From: Synanceia verrucosa
Lineage: Eukaryota > Chordata > Actinopteri > Perciformes > Synanceiidae
DNA: 64,000 nucleotides
NCBI GenBank assembly: GCA_029721515.1
Contig: CM056561.1
Location: forward strand, 17,900,135-17,964,134
Direction: 5' to 3'
A program made the translations under genes and the position numbers. The notes under the pieces are model-generated. The model saw nothing but the letters and a program-made list of their open reading frames with translations, was not told where the DNA came from and ran no database searches. Below are positions 35,850 through 50,428 of the stretch, in pieces; within the stretch, counting starts at the first letter, position 1, and every line of letters begins with the position of its first letter.

Positions 35850-38800
35850 ACCCCTTTGCTGGAAACACTCTTTCATTACAGCAGTCCCAGATATTTCAGA
35901 TCAGCTGGTCTGGGTTTGGTATACATCGTAGCCTCAACTACTACATCACATTCATTACATTACAAACTCATGCTCAGTAACTACCAAAATGTCAACTAAA
36001 TGCGATTTTCACATGGTGCACTTTATTCACACCACTATGTTGACAGAGACCAGATAGTTTTGTCTTGATGATGATTCAGATATGACATCCATCTGACCAA
36101 TCACAGTCCCTTTTTATTCTGGAGTCATTTAATAAGCAGGGCTGTGATCATCATCCCACCTTATTCATTGTTTTTTTTTTTCAGATTAGTTCACAGATGT
36201 GTGCTTATCTATTTTTAATGTCCCTCCTACCTTATCACACTTTTCAATTTGGAACTTTTGACACAAACATGCAGCAGCACTTTGCTGCAGCTCCAAAATT
36301 AGAGAGCGAGAAAGAGAGAGGCCGAAAGGCAGAGAGAGGCCCAGTGATTTTCCGACTGTGGATGCCTGTGTTCTGGGTGTCACTTTGGTTAATAATCTCC
36401 TACCAATCCTTCAACTTGGGTGCACGTTCAGGACGCTTCAAACCATGAAAACAGCTGGCTTTGTGCAGCCCAACTGTCAGAGTCTCCTTTGCTGTCGATG
36501 ATGGAAACATCAAACCAGTGAGCCGTGAGTGGACATCTCAATCTGAGTCTCTTCAGCTCAGCAAAGCCACAGCCGTCCTCCCACTGATAATTCATGCAAC
36601 ATACACTCACATTACGAGCACAGTGAAGCGTCCCTATGCAGTCCTCTCCGTCTGGCAGTAATACACAGACAACATCAAGCTCAGTAATGCTGTTAAACTT
36701 GAAATGAAATGGATTTCTGTTAGACTTGGCTATTACTTTGATATACAATTGTCCAATAAGCATCAATTCAATCCATTCAGGATGAAGAACTGGCTCTTTT
36801 CAAATATCAAACAAAATAGTGAAATTTAATGAAAAAGCCTGAGTACAGTGATGTACATAAGCGAACACGTTTCATCACAAAATACATAGTCCCAGAAATG
36901 ATCTCCATTTAGGGAATGAGCAGTGAACAACCCATCAGTCCTCTTCAGCTACATTATCACGCTGCTCTCTGTTGCTTCACCAGCATGCAGTCAACCTCCC
37001 CATTTATTTTAATCATGGCGGCAAGCTAAAAACACAAAAGAGTAATAGGTTCAAGCAACATACATGTCTAAACATTTGGGAATTATTCATCAGATAAAAA
37101 CAAAGAATCTCTCCATTAAGCTGCAAAACTGAAGCCAACACTGAAGTGTCTTAAACATGCATTATGTTTATCAGCCAGACCCCCAGTTCTGCCTCTAAAA
37201 AAACAAAATGGTGATGGCCAAAATGAACAGCTCAAGGCTTCAAAAATGTAGCCCACCATCCAGTTGGTTTAGATAGTTTAGACACATGGAATAAAGACAA
37301 AAAATGTGTCTCAGCAGAGTTCACAGGCTTTTGATTTATCTCATCAGTAAAGCAAACATAACGTACATTTGCCTTATAAGTAGGCTAGTCAGTCAAGCTC
37401 CCAAAGCAGGTGTACTATAGATATGAATGTTAAAAGACAAAGGAAGAAATTCTGCAAATTTATGTGGCGACCATGATAAAAACTCCTGCCACACACTCTA
37501 TGGGAATAACTGATTAGAGGTTCTGGATCTTAGATTTATTTATAACTAAACTAGGGTGAGAATTAAAACATTGCAGTGAATTTCATTTCCACTGACAACA
37601 GATTGTAGTTGATGTTCATAAGAGAGGCGAAAAGAATGTTTTGTGTTTATTGTTCTTCTCCAGATCACTGTTGTGTTTTCAGTATGATGCGAATCAGAGA
37701 TAAAATTATAGAAGTCCCTGGGGCTCATCCAAAGTTTAACAAAGCAACCAAGGACAGGCAACCTTAAACCCACACAGCGCTATGAGGCTCCTCTCGCCGA
37801 GAATGTAATAAATAAATGAGCAGACGAGTTTGGTTCTGACAAGTGAGGGACATGGTGCTCCCTGTGCATTTTTGATAGCGATCTAATTCATCTGGCAGGC
37901 GTGGATGTTGATTAAATCAGAATGTCAGCCACTTGACAAGACAAGACACAAGCCGGCGTGGAACCTGTTTGAACAGCGTGAGCTGTGCAAGATGGCCGGG
38001 GAAGATTTGCAATGCTGCGTGTCCTCTGAACTCAACGTGGCACGCTGTTATCGTCGCTTCCTGCATCACGTCCGGAGAGACAGAAAGATGTGGGGGAAGG
38101 GAGGGGTGTTGAAATGTGGAACCCGCAGAGGCCCACCTCTTCTGTTCTCTCTCAGGGTGACATCAGCCCTCTGACACTGCGGGTAAACAGAAGGGTGTGA
38201 TGGCATGTCCATGTTTCCCATCGCTCACATGTGCCTGATGCCTCCATCAAATCTCCTTGACAATCACAGAGCTGGAGGCAAGACATATGTACGTGCTGAA
38301 ATCACAGGCCCTGTAATTATGATGAACAAAGCCTCTCTGAGCGGACTCACTTTATGAAAGACCGTCAATGGGAAATCAGAGCAAAGAATGCTCAGGGCTG
38401 GTCCGTCGGTAGAGGCACACAAAAGGAGTATGATAAAGGGGGAGTTTCGGAGACAGAGATCGCAGAGGCAGGTTGCTATTTAACTGATGAGTGCCTCTCC
38501 CGAATCACTAGATCTGTGCAGAAATATCACTTCCCTCCACCAAATTCAACACAATACCCCAGCCATCTGCTAAAATACGACAACAGACTGATGTAAACAT
38601 CGTTTGAGATTCTGTGGCATTCATGAGACATTTGAAGCTCGCTGACATCAATCAATCAAACATAATCACCATATTTACCCAATATCTTGATCAAAAATCT
38701 ATTTTACTTTTCCTCAACTCTATTCACATTTCTCAACATATCACTCTTGGATTGTCAAATTATATTTTAGCGCAAAATGAAACTCAGAGAATTGGGTCCT

Positions 38801-41639
38801 TGGGCGTCTCCTCTCTCCGCCTCTCCCGGCTCACCTTCCAACGTGCAAAGCTCCAAGGAGGTCAAAGTTACATGTATAAAGTCACTCTGCTAATCTCCTT
38901 TGTCACTCATAAAATTTACACAACATCTCCCTCATGGAGGCCTGTCAGTTTGCTGCTGCCCCTGGCTGTCAGAGAACACAGATAATTACTCAGAGGGATC
39001 GGCGAAGGCCTTGATTATTTATAGGGCTGGATGTCTGAAAAGGAAAAAGAAATATGATGTGTGATTTTGAATGATCTCTTAGTAATAATACAGCAATATT
39101 ATTGTTTAAAAAGGAAAAATACAAACAGCCCAAACTAGAATTTACAAGTCGCTGTACAGTCAGATATATTACAAACATACCACGTTGTTTCTGAGTGACA
39201 CAGTCATGTCTCTCACACTGGGTCATGACATGACATGCTGGACATAAAGAGTGATCTGCTGGTCTGGATGTGTTTTTGTTCACCTTGTTGTTGTGACCTC
39301 ACCTGCTGTTTGTGTGTGATTCCCTCCCATGACAGCAGCATGAATTAAACTAAGCCTTGTGTGAGAGAAGAGAGGAAAAACAAGCAGCTCTTCAAGGGAA
39401 ATGATGATCACGTTACAGTGATGTGTGCTTTTGATTCGCCTCACTTTCAGATCATGAATAGCTCCTTTTATTTCCCCATAGAAGATAGTGCTGTGATGTT
39501 TGAATCTCCCAGTCATTTTGAAAACTTGAAATCTTAACTGTCTTTCTATAAAATTGAATATTCATGACCAACCAAGCATCAATTAAAGTAAAAAAAACTA
39601 CAACAACTTAAGGTCAGGTAATTTTGTCAACAAAAACAAAGGAAAATATTTGTTGATGACAGATTGATCAATGAGTTTAACATTGTCTTCCAGTGTGGAA
39701 GACAAACAAATGGACAAAGTAGTGTAACTTTCTCAAGTACTGTGAACGGAGATGTAACATTACTGCCAGTCGGCTACCTTTCTCGCTGTTGCGTTGGAAG
39801 GAATGAATACATTTATTCTCTTAAAGTCGTCACTCAACCATTTAAATCCAGATGTTTGCTAAAGAAATATCTCTTTTGAATAAGAAATAAGAAATATCTC
39901 TTTTGTTATCATTTTAGCTTCTCCTCCAGTAAAATCCAGACAACCCAGAAATGAATTTGATACACACAGCTGGGAGCACAGGAAGCTGTGCTAATGCTAA
40001 TGCTTATGGTTCTTTTGAAATGGCTATAGTTTGCAAATATAAAGATAGAAAAATAGATGCATTTTGTCATTCATGAGGTGAAATACAGACGCATTGTCAC
40101 TGAATTACTAGACAAAAAACTGTGTTCCGTTGCCTAAACCTAAGCAAAGTGTTTTATTTTAATTCACATCATTTACCTCTGTTAGAAACCACAAGGGGTC
40201 TTCACAGAGTGGTGGTATGTGACGAGTAGAAGTGAGAATGTGACTTTTTGACTCACCTTGAGACAGACAAAAATGAAATATAACCATGCAACTGCACATA
40301 ACTAAGATGGAGATGACTAAAATTTGACTCAAAGTAGAAAACCCTACATATGACATTGTATTTATATAGAGGTGCACTCCAAACAGTTCAATTAATGACT
40401 CAAGTCTTCCGTCACATCACTGTATTCCTACTCATCCCTGCCAACTTCAAACCACAGAGAAACACAAGAAATACAGGAACACTATAATCATAACTGTTCA
40501 AACAAGGGCAGAAGTAGCAAGATCACATCACTCACAGCAAGAAGCTGATGGAGAAAATCCCAGAGCTTTAATCCCGGGTAATTAAACCTCTATGAGTAGT
40601 AAAACAGTGCGAGTGACCAATATTCAAACCGCCTCACGGCTGGTCACACCTCCAAATCCATGTGCCTATTCAAGTCTAATACGCTACTTAAATGCCAGCT
40701 TAATAACAGATGACAATTCCATGTGCAAATCAATTTGATATCTACAGAGACTGAAAAGTGCACATCACACATTATGAGCCAGGATCAAGCTGGGGGCAGG
40801 TGCCTCTCTTCTCAGAATCACAAGGAGGGTTTGTAGATGGATCTGAATTCACAATTAGTCTCATCCTGGCGACTTGTTAAGGTTTGTGACAGTGTCTGGG
40901 GTTCCACTAAAGGCCATGTGTGTGAAGCCATGAATTTCTTGCGACAGGCTACGATACCAGAGAGGCTATGTTTAGGGGGGATAACTAGTACTGTGTGGTA
41001 TAATCTGACATTTGTACCACAAGGGAGTCATACTGCATTGCTCACAAATGACAGTGTCACTGTTGGTTTGTGTCCCCGGTGGAATAGGTTAAAGAGAACA
41101 AAACATGTTTTTGCAGCGAGAGTGCCGCTCGGCAAGACAGATCTAATAAAAGTGTATTTGATTGTGGGGGTATGATCTGACTGTGGCTGTCACTGGTGAG
41201 TGAGCCCCCTGAGCGCAGAGACAGCAGCAGTCTGCTTGAAAGGGAACAAAGAGTCCCTGGGAGCGGTCTCAGTAGACTCTGGAACAGGAGTCTGCATGAC
41301 TGGCCTGCTTTTGATGGCTGACTCCAGCAGGGCATTTCAACTTCCTCCTCTAATTCTGCGGCCCTCTAACCGGCGGACAAAAGAAGAGCAAGCAGAGGCC
41401 ACTATTGTTCTGCTGTAGCTAGCTGTTGATTCTCTTCAAATTCAAAGTGACTTAAGTGAAGCACATCAGTTTTATAAGAGATATTCGCAAATAAAAACAC
41501 CGCACAGCCTGGGCGATGTAGCGTCTTACCAGTCTTCAGTCCGTCCTCGTTTAAATTAGGACGTCAACCAGCACATTTGAGCACCTGTCAAATCCTTTTA
41601 AAGAAAACAAGTATGATGTAATTCTGCTCAACCAGGCAA
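35850..41639. other. Intergenic desert, nothing recognised
   Basis: About 5.8 kb without a recognisable exon or full element. The frames at 36186-36766, 37905-38174 and 38614-38985 show no domains. The segment 37880-38170 is less AT-rich than its surroundings. A short CCTAAACCTAAGC phrase at 40134-40146 recalls the repeat at 14.2 kb. Confidence 0.35.
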
Positions 41640-41860
41640 TTCATTAGCCTGAGTCGAGCTCGTCCTCGTCCTTCTACAGTCGGCTGCCGTCGTCCTCCCC
41701 GTGGACACCGGAAAAGCCACTTAGGTCCACATTCACCAAGGTGATCAAACCTGCGTCAGCCCCACACCTGCCTCCACCCCCTCTCAGGAGGAACCGGGAG
41801 AAGCTGCACAACAAAGCTCCGGCGGCACACTTGGGGGAGTTCAGCTGACTGCGCCTTCAA
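41640..41860. other. GC- and CpG-richer patch inside the desert
   Basis: The stretch has more CpG (CGAGCTCGTCCTCGTCC, GTCGTCC, TCCGGCGGC) than its flanks. No open frame with family similarity is present. It could be an enhancer/promoter-like element or an unrecognised repeat. Confidence 0.25.
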
Positions 41861-44149
41861 TCACAATATCTCTGAGCTGTCTGAGAGGATTGGGGCCGTT
41901 TAGGCAGCAGGAGTGTAAATGCAGGAGTTTGTTTAGGATGCATACTGCACCAGCTGATTGATGTATTCTAGCCACTACTGTGTGACGCCTTGTATTTTCC
42001 TATGCAGCCGTTACATCCTCTTCCACTGCAGAAGGAGAAGCAGTACCACCAATAAATAGACATATGGAATATGAGCGTTGGAGACATCTTTACTAGGAGA
42101 CATTAAAGACATGTTAGCAGAGGGATATTACTAGCTAGATGCTCAGGGGAGATTTGGGGATCAGCAATGTGCAGGCTGTTTTTTTTTCTTTTTTCAATGA
42201 TATGTTTGAATTATTTCTTATGGGTGTGCATAATGGCAATATAAATCTTTCTGGGTGTGCAATTACAAAGACTGGCATGGTCTATTCCCCGCTGGGTGAT
42301 CGCCTGCGAACAATGACATATTACCGGCTGGCCGGCAGTGGTCATTAAGAGCTGATATGGGATTTATGGCCAGTCTTTAAACATGAGATGGCATTAGAGC
42401 GATTTGAATACAGTCAGAATGGCACAAAGAATCCCTGCCTGAGCGAGATGGAGCTAATGAACTGTGGGTTGAAAAGCAGGGAGATATAAAGTTATTTTGG
42501 GCAAAGCAATTCCTCATCAAGCAAAAAGAGTCTTGATTTTAATCAGGGGTTGTCAGAGTTCATAACAAGCTTGCTGTGTTATTACGGCATTGTATTGGTG
42601 AGGGTTTTTATAGGGCTGTAATGAGTAAAGTTGAACAATTAATATATTAACACACGACCCAATTTGTAATAATGAAACATGCATTGAAAAGCAGATGACA
42701 AAATAAAGCAGCATTAATATGACACAGTATGATCACATTACAAGTGATGCCGACCCTGAGAGGCGGTACAGTATCGTCTCAGCCGGCGTTTCCGCATGAC
42801 GATACAAAAGCCCACCATATAACCGTCTTACTAATTTCCAGCAGCAATTAAGGAGCCTCGCATTCTGCACAGTACCTGCTGGGAGAGTATGAGGGGCTTA
42901 AACATCCGATGTGTTCATTGGAAAGTGCGAAATAAAGACTTTGCCTCATCATATTAGTGCCAACCCTTAAAGTGACTGTTTATCATGAGGTAGTGCTCGA
43001 GGTTTTAATGAGCTCCCTGCCTGTTCTAGTATAATTCCAATTAGTCCCTCCGTCTCATATAATGGCATGATTACCTTGTGAAGCCTCCATTGTTTTCTGC
43101 GCGTGCCTTGAAAAGGAAGCCCTGACTATTTTAATCTGTTTCCCAGTGGCAGCACACCTGCCAAGCCAGTTACACCTCCTGCAGAATGATCACAGGTATT
43201 GGTTCATTAATACAGAGAATGGCAGCGTATGAACCCCCCGGTTACACCTAGCGGATAGATGAGAAAATGAATGTTAAAAAGTCAGTATTTTCCTCTTTGA
43301 CTATCATATCCACACCATTCAGAATTACACTGGAGAAGGTGTAGGAGGAGTTTCTCAAAACAGCAACAGCATTGGACATATCTATTTTATGTTTTGCTGA
43401 TACTGGAAGTTATTGTGGAATAATTCCTGAAAATCTCAGCTCGCTCTATAAAAGTGTGACTGATCTCAGTCAAAATGAGATCCCACAGCTGTGTCAGCCT
43501 CTAAAGTGAGGCCCATTACCTCAATTTTGGCCTTTACTATTTCTGAGAAAGATTTTTTTTTTTTTTTGATGAGGTAAGGGGAGAATCAGTCATTAGCAGC
43601 AGTCAGCTTGTTTGGACAGCCTGTAGGCTTCCACTTGAAGACATTTGTGGTTCTGAAGGAGCTCATAGCCTCGGCGTTTTCTCCACTCATAGGGTTGATT
43701 TTACAGGAAACTCACTGCACAGTCGCTACGACGCGTCAATGGTGTCATTTATCACAAGGGCATGTTGAGAAAATGCACAACGTGTACAGGAAATGTTAAA
43801 TAACTTCACACAAATGAACAATCAAGCTACTGTTGATCCAGTAACCCGTAACACAGCACATGTTGTTCCCACTATGTCCATTCTGAGCTCTGTCTCACAC
43901 TGGAAGCATTTCAGTTAAATCATAATTTAACATGGTATCAGCAGCAATGGGAGAGGATGCTTAATAGCCAGAAACCTAAAACTGAATTTAGATTTTCTCT
44001 CAGATTTGACACTCTGTGCGCAATAAGAGACAGGAGGGAAGAAATGGTAATCTGCAAGAAAACCCTTAAAAGAATCAATTTGGCAAGGTGTCGGAGAATG
44101 TGGCTTTATCCGGCACTGTGATTCCTACTGTCTCCCGTTAGAGTGGGAT
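41861..44149. other. Intergenic desert, nothing recognised
   Basis: AT-rich unique sequence. Several stretches (42540-43260) look like non-repetitive developmental-type intergenic DNA, but conservation cannot be tested here. A T-tract lies at 43552-43567. Confidence 0.3.
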
Positions 44150-44400
44150 GACTGTCTTTCTTTCCCGCTGACAGGCAGACCCGGGCCAAATTGACAGTTC
44201 TTTAAAGCGGCTGACAGAAAGCCGCATTAATTAAGTCATCGCTGGACTTTAATTGTGTTAAGAAGTTGGGGGAGAAAAAAAATCTAATATGAGAAAAGGT
44301 TACCAAGTCCTCCGCGGTGTCAGATTTTCTACTTTCTATGAATATTAATGTGCCTAATGAAGACAATCTTCGCTTCATCTCCCCATTGTTCTGTATTCAG
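44150..44400. promoter_or_regulatory. Candidate conserved regulatory block (homeodomain-type sites)
   Basis: The block contains GCATTAATTAAGTCATCGC and ACTTTAATTGTG, with paired TAAT cores spaced about 27 bp, inside non-repetitive sequence (44221-44256), plus TGAATATTAATG at 44338-44349. These words are frequent in developmental enhancers. This is inference from motif content only; tshz2 is the obvious possible target. Confidence 0.22.
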
Positions 44401-47400
44401 GTGCCAAGCTTTCACAGCCATTGATTTGTTGTTAAAGAACAAATATGTCATGGGAGAAAATGACTGCCACGTCTTTTATCTTAAATTTATCAAGAAAAAC
44501 GCCTCTCTCACCAGTTGGAAGTGTGGATTTTTCTTCTTTTTTTCCCCTTGTGTTATTCTAAAAAAGAATTTTAGGCGAGTGGGTGTCATGCAAAAGTTGT
44601 CAAGGTGTGTTTGGGTGTTAATTAGATGGTGGTAAGCTAATTTTGCTTTTTCTGCCGTAAGCTGGGAACAAAAAGAAATTCAGATTTCACGAGGTACGGT
44701 GGACAACAAGTAAACACGCAGCCGGCAAAGCAAATAGAAGCGTCGTCTTTAGCCAGAGGCTTACATTTATTTAGCTTTTAGCATTCAGAAATGTATTTGT
44801 TTTGTGAGGCGCGTTGAATGCTATCAGGGCAGAAAATACATGATGATTTATCAGCGGTTGAAGAGCTGCTGAGGTGCGACTGTCTGGAAGTGCTGGCAGA
44901 TAAAGTCATGTGATGAGACATTTGATGGCAAGTTACAAGTTCTCTGTGCCTGCCACACAGCCTGGGGGGGCAACAGCAAGCGCTCCCCAAACTTCAATAT
45001 TAAGCGGGCATCATGATTGCCAGGCATATTGAAGAGACAGAAATTCAAATGAACCCCTCTCTCTCTTTCTCTTTTTCCCGGCGATAAGACGACCTGAGTC
45101 CTCTTGTGAAAGATGAGCTATGGCTATTTCTGGAGAATTGTGTGCTCGGTCTCGCCACAGGGCAAACCCTGAATAGCCGGGGTTGGAATTACTTGAAAAG
45201 GAGGACTGGGCTGATGCACTTGGCACTTGTCAGTGAAGGAGTGTCTTTTGTTCACAAAGCCATAGATCTCCATCTCAGGGAAACCAGACAAAAGGGTCTT
45301 GTGTATTTGCGAATCCTTTTGTGAAAAATTAACGGACGTATGTTGTAGAGGTGGTGTTGGAGGGTGGGTGTGGGGTGTCAGAAAATTATTTTTGCAGTGT
45401 CTCATCTAAATGTACTGAAATTTTGGGAAACCTGGCTTTTTTTTCCCTCTGTCCCTCTGAGAGTAGTCACCGATGACTAATTTATGTTGTGCGTTAGGTG
45501 TGTGTGAAGGATGGGGAGGATACGCACACCTGGACGTCCCTTTATTGTATCTGATGGAGACGACTTTGTTTCTGATGTCATCCCTCTGTGTGCACGTGGG
45601 GATGTCAAGGAAGTTGACATTGTTTTCCCACCAGAGGAGACGCTCTCACATTCACAGAGAAAAAAATCAGTCAAAGCTGCACTGAGATCAAGTCTCAGAC
45701 ATCATCAATTTAATACCTCCTTCAAGGGGAACTGTGCTTTTGTGTCTTAAAAGAAGAGTACACAGCAGTTTGGGCCAAGATCATGTTGAAATGTGATGAA
45801 TTTGTTAGTGCTCGCAAAACTTTTCAGCTCACAAATGCACATAATATACTTTAGGCCTGATCTGTTAATCTGTAAGTAATGATTCATGTCTATTAAATTA
45901 TGTGTTTTTGATGAGTATTTTTTGGGGAGGAAAAACAGCAGGAAAACAAGTCTATTACTTTAATTATGATGAGATGATTTTTAATCTATAACTCAAACTC
46001 CTGAGTTATTCATACTTAACATTTATGTGAACCAAAAGGAAAAAAAAAGATAGATCGCGGCTTTACTGCCCCTCCCTGTAACAATTTATGTTACGTGGAG
46101 CAGATTTTTCAAAGGTAACTCTGCAGGGGAAGTTCTTGCTCAGATTTACTTTAGTTCCCATGTGCTGCATGAAGCAGACTTGCTTTTATTTATGGGGAAA
46201 GTTTAACTTCTGGCTTTGTGCTGCAATGATTCTAATTCTGACTCTGAGCCATGATGCCGTTTTGAAATGAATCAAATATAATGGCTATGTGGCGTTAATC
46301 TTAAATCAACATCTTGCATTTTCTTTTTCTACATACATTCCTAAGTCATTAGTGGTCTTATTATGATTGTTTTTTTTTTATCGGCCTTAGTGTGAATGGA
46401 CTGACCCAAAAAAAAGACACGGAAGAACAAATGAAGAGCGGCATCACAGGGGAAGTAATGAAACGTCTTTCAACAACACTTTGTCTCTGTTCCTTTGGCC
46501 AAGTCTGGGATACCTATTAACATTCCCCTTAAATTATTCATTCTGATGGATAAAACACCTCCACAATTAATTGCATGTGAGCCAACCAGCCCCCCGTTTA
46601 CATCAGTCGAGGAGGCTGAAATTCACAGCGTGCCCTCGTTAAATGTATAATTTCCTTACACTGGACTTTTAAATATGGAGCAGAATATAATAATAATAAC
46701 TTCTAGGTAAATACAGTCAAATAGAAGGCAGCTGATTAATGGGCACCGCATGAAATATTCTGTCTTCATCAATCCCCCCAACACTTCTGTAATAATGCGC
46801 CTTGAGGAGAGAAAGAAAAAGAGAGAGAGTGAGACGCCCTTCTGATATGAAACTTTTCCTGCCGTTTGTATATTCCGTTTCATGGACATCACTTCAGAGC
46901 AAATGAGCACCACACGTCTCGCTCGCTCATGCAAATTACATCAGATTTCCCCCCAAAAAACCTTGCGCCATCCACTGTGAAAGCGACATTGGGCGTTATG
47001 CATTAATCATAAACATCATCAATATATGCGCTATTAATTGTCATGCTTCTTTAAGAAAGAAGAAAAAAAGAAGCTTCAGGGGTTTCCACGGTGGGGAGGT
47101 CTTCTCTGTCTGAGTTAATTTCTTAATTTGTACATGTGTTGAATGTGATTTTGTTTGCATTTGATTTTATGTGTCCACTGTTAAGTTGCTGAAGTGTAGT
47201 TTTGTTGGAGATAATACATATGTTCCTCATATTCAAGGATTCAAATGAAACTGAAGTATTACAAAAATAAAGGCCCACTGATGATGTTGGTGTCAGTATT
47301 GATGTTTTTTTTTGGACAATGGCATTTTGAAAATCCAAAAGTTTCATATTTTTTGTCTCTCTGAGCAGAAAGAGCAGGTCAGTGCTGTGTTTGTTGTAAA

Positions 47401-47426
47401 AGTCCACTGTGCAGAAGCTCATCCAG
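44401..47426. other. Intergenic desert, nothing recognised
   Basis: Unique sequence with several short open frames without domains (44348-44635, 45106-45750, 46656-46934). The part at 46985-47045 holds ATTAATCAT and CTATTAATTG words. Confidence 0.35.
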
Positions 47427-47445
47427 GAAGAAGAAGAAGAAGAAG
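47427..47445. repeat. (GAA)6 microsatellite
   Basis: Short GAA repeat followed by GCAGCAG. Confidence 0.85.
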
Positions 47446-50424
47446 CAGCAGAGTGTGTACTCGGCTATTTATTGCTACACGCCGCTGAATGCAACGCCAG
47501 CTCATAAAAGGCTCCAAATCATTGGGGAGATTGTTAGGCTTCTGTGAAAATTACGGAAATGCTGGGGAAATGGATGAGCAACACTTCATAACAATTAATC
47601 AGGGGGGCCACTGATTAATAAAGTTCATTTTTTATTCTCGATGATTCAGGGGATTATCAAAAGGACACTGTCCTTGTCATTTTGATTAACAAACCCATCC
47701 TCGCTCTGGAACAGGGGGACGCGCTGAAGGGAGACGCTTTTCTTTTGCCCATAAAATAAATATTGAATGAGAATATTAACTCGTTAACCTTGACAAGTAT
47801 TTGTAATTTTCATAAGGGGGGTAAACTAGCAGATTCAGCACAAAAACTGCTGTGGGGGTTTGAGGAAAGGCACAGGAAGGAGGGAGGGTGGACGACAACA
47901 CACAACAAATTAGAGAGAATGAAGAATGCTACTGCATGAATCCTGTCATTTTTATGGGCTGCAATGATTAATTTGTTTGTTCAAATTCTCAATTAAGCCA
48001 GGAGGAACTGGCAGAATTAGAAAAGGAGAGCAGTGTTGTCTTGGCTTATCAAGCGCCCCTGGGGAGATACAGCCCGACTACCTGATCTCAGGTCATCAGG
48101 CTACTCTGCAGACAAGCCTGGAGCAGGGGTGTGGTGCACACCTTCTCAGGAGATTGATTCTAAACAGCACAGAAAACAAAATGTAAATCAAAATATTTTG
48201 TCAGCCCTCACCTCCTGATAAATCATTCTCCCTTTCCCTTTCATTTGTCCAGGTCGCCTTGTCAAGGGTAATGCCCTTAAAATGTCAATTGTCAGAGACA
48301 GCATGCATCGTATTAGACGTAAAGTACAGTTCACCACGCACACAAAAATAGCAGTCAGCCGCAGCGTCGCACATAAAGAAATAAAATATGGAGCTTGCAC
48401 TTCCCTTTTTCCCTGGAGGCCCCGTGCACTTATTATTTGTCAGAGTGACAGATGTTTTTCAAATGATGGTGTCTCATGTGTGCTGAACTTCTACTAAAGC
48501 CCCACCGTGAGAGACTGCGGGACGTTATGCACCATCTGATGGTGGAAACCTCTACGGACTGAATCCCTGTGCTGCTGGGCTTCCTGCAGGGAAGCCTTAA
48601 AAACAGAGGAGGGGTGGAGGTGGTGGGGGGGAAAGGTAGGGTTGTCAGGGTGGTCCACTGAGGTGACTGTGAGCAACAGCAGGCTCAGACCTGGACTTGA
48701 CGTACAGTAGCGGATATAGCAGCAGCACAAAATCCAGAGTTAGGTTTGCTCATTGGAATCAAATTTGCCGAGTGCTGTGAATTTGTTTTGGTAGCGCACA
48801 ACAAATATTATTTACAGTGCAAGACATAAATATTAATATGGACAGAAAACAAATTTGCAAGTAACGCTGCGACTTTCTCAGTTCCACATACCGAGCAGAA
48901 AGAAAGAGGTTCACTTTTGCAATGTGCATCACCTTTTCTTTTTTTAAAACTGTGTGTGGGAGGAAAACACTCATAGCATCATAAAGCTAAAATAAGCAGG
49001 TGGTTGTGGAAATATGCACGGCATTGTCTACCAGCACAGGGAGGGTCAGTGAGGTGTTGTTGCTGGACTTTGAGCTCAAACCATTTTACTACAGCTATAT
49101 TTATATAACCTTTCACTGATCAGTCAGTATGTAGTAGTCTAATGCTGTGCTAATATGCATTACACACTAGTGTTACTACTCTGGTTTTAAAATGCATGCA
49201 CTTCACTCGAGGACATCCCAGAAGAAACTATTTTTGTTCCACTACATTTATGTAACATCCGCAGCACATTGTAAAGCTACATTTCTACGGTAAATCGGCC
49301 CACTTAAAGAGAGAGGAATCACAGCAAGTGAAGCTGGATCGCTGCCTCTGTAGCTGACCCACTGATGTGTGGACAGAGTGCTAGGCCTCATGCTCTTCTT
49401 TTTAACACACAGCACATTTAAAATCAACTGCAATACCACTTTTATTTAACATCTTTTTCAGACTGTGCCCACGTTTGCTCAGTAAAGTGTTTGTTCACCT
49501 CTATAACCGTTTGGTTATATTGAAATCAAACAAAAGAATACATCTTGCACATTCAAGCGTAACTTCCATAAAAGAAACAAAAAGTAATCCGGAGAGAGAG
49601 CGCCGTTTCTGTTCTACATACGCTGCAAATTCTCCAAGCGAAAGTGCAACTTTGTTATTGTGTTTACGACCATTATATGATTTTTGTAATGAAATCACAG
49701 TGTGTTTTCCGGACCAGTGGGTGCTTTTAATAGTGTTGGCCACCTTTTCTTTTTTCCAATTCAAGGTGTCCTCTATACACAGTATGTATATCCAGAGCAG
49801 CATTGACTAGAGCCAGCACTTGTGAAGCGAAAATGCTTATTAGTCAAACAGTCCCCATCGGAATAATGCCACGGTCAGCCAGTGGTGAGGGATAACTCTG
49901 TGTGGATGACACTCTTGGAGCCTATTCTGTAGGGGATCTGCTTTAGTACAGCACGTACAAACATGATGTATGGACACACAAGCAGAGAGGCATCATGGGA
50001 CTGCACGATGGAGGCGCTGCAGATGAGTTACTGGAGCAAGAGCAGGACTCGCATCGAACATGCTCTTCAAAACAATGACAGCATGTTCCAGTTTCTGTTC
50101 AGCGATCCATTTGCCCCGGCAACCTTGATCAAAAACTGTCTGCTGACATAAAGTGGTTGAAGATGAATACGGAATGATTGTTGGTAACTTTAAAGACCAT
50201 GGCCACTGTTGAGTCCCTCAAATTAATCTCTCGAGACCACATCAACACAAAAAAATCGTATGTGTAATTTTTTAATGTTACTTAATGACTAAAGGATGGT
50301 TACAGAAGAAAGCGTGACAACGGGATACATCTGTACATCTTCACCACATTAGCTCTAATAAGCCCTGTGTTTATGAAAAGAATGTTTCTTTCTGTTTTCC
50401 TTTTTGTCTATTTCACGTTACAAA
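47446..50424. other. Intergenic desert, nothing recognised
   Basis: Unique sequence; G-rich patches at 47810-47890 and 48610-48640. No exon is recognised. The frames at 48188-48730 and 49475-49810 have no domains. Confidence 0.35.
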
Positions 50425-50428
50425 TTAA

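Noticed and set aside
49963..50151. 62-aa plus-strand frame with less AT-rich sequence
   Set aside because: Considered as a possible exon, but no protein similarity and no paired splice sites were recognised.
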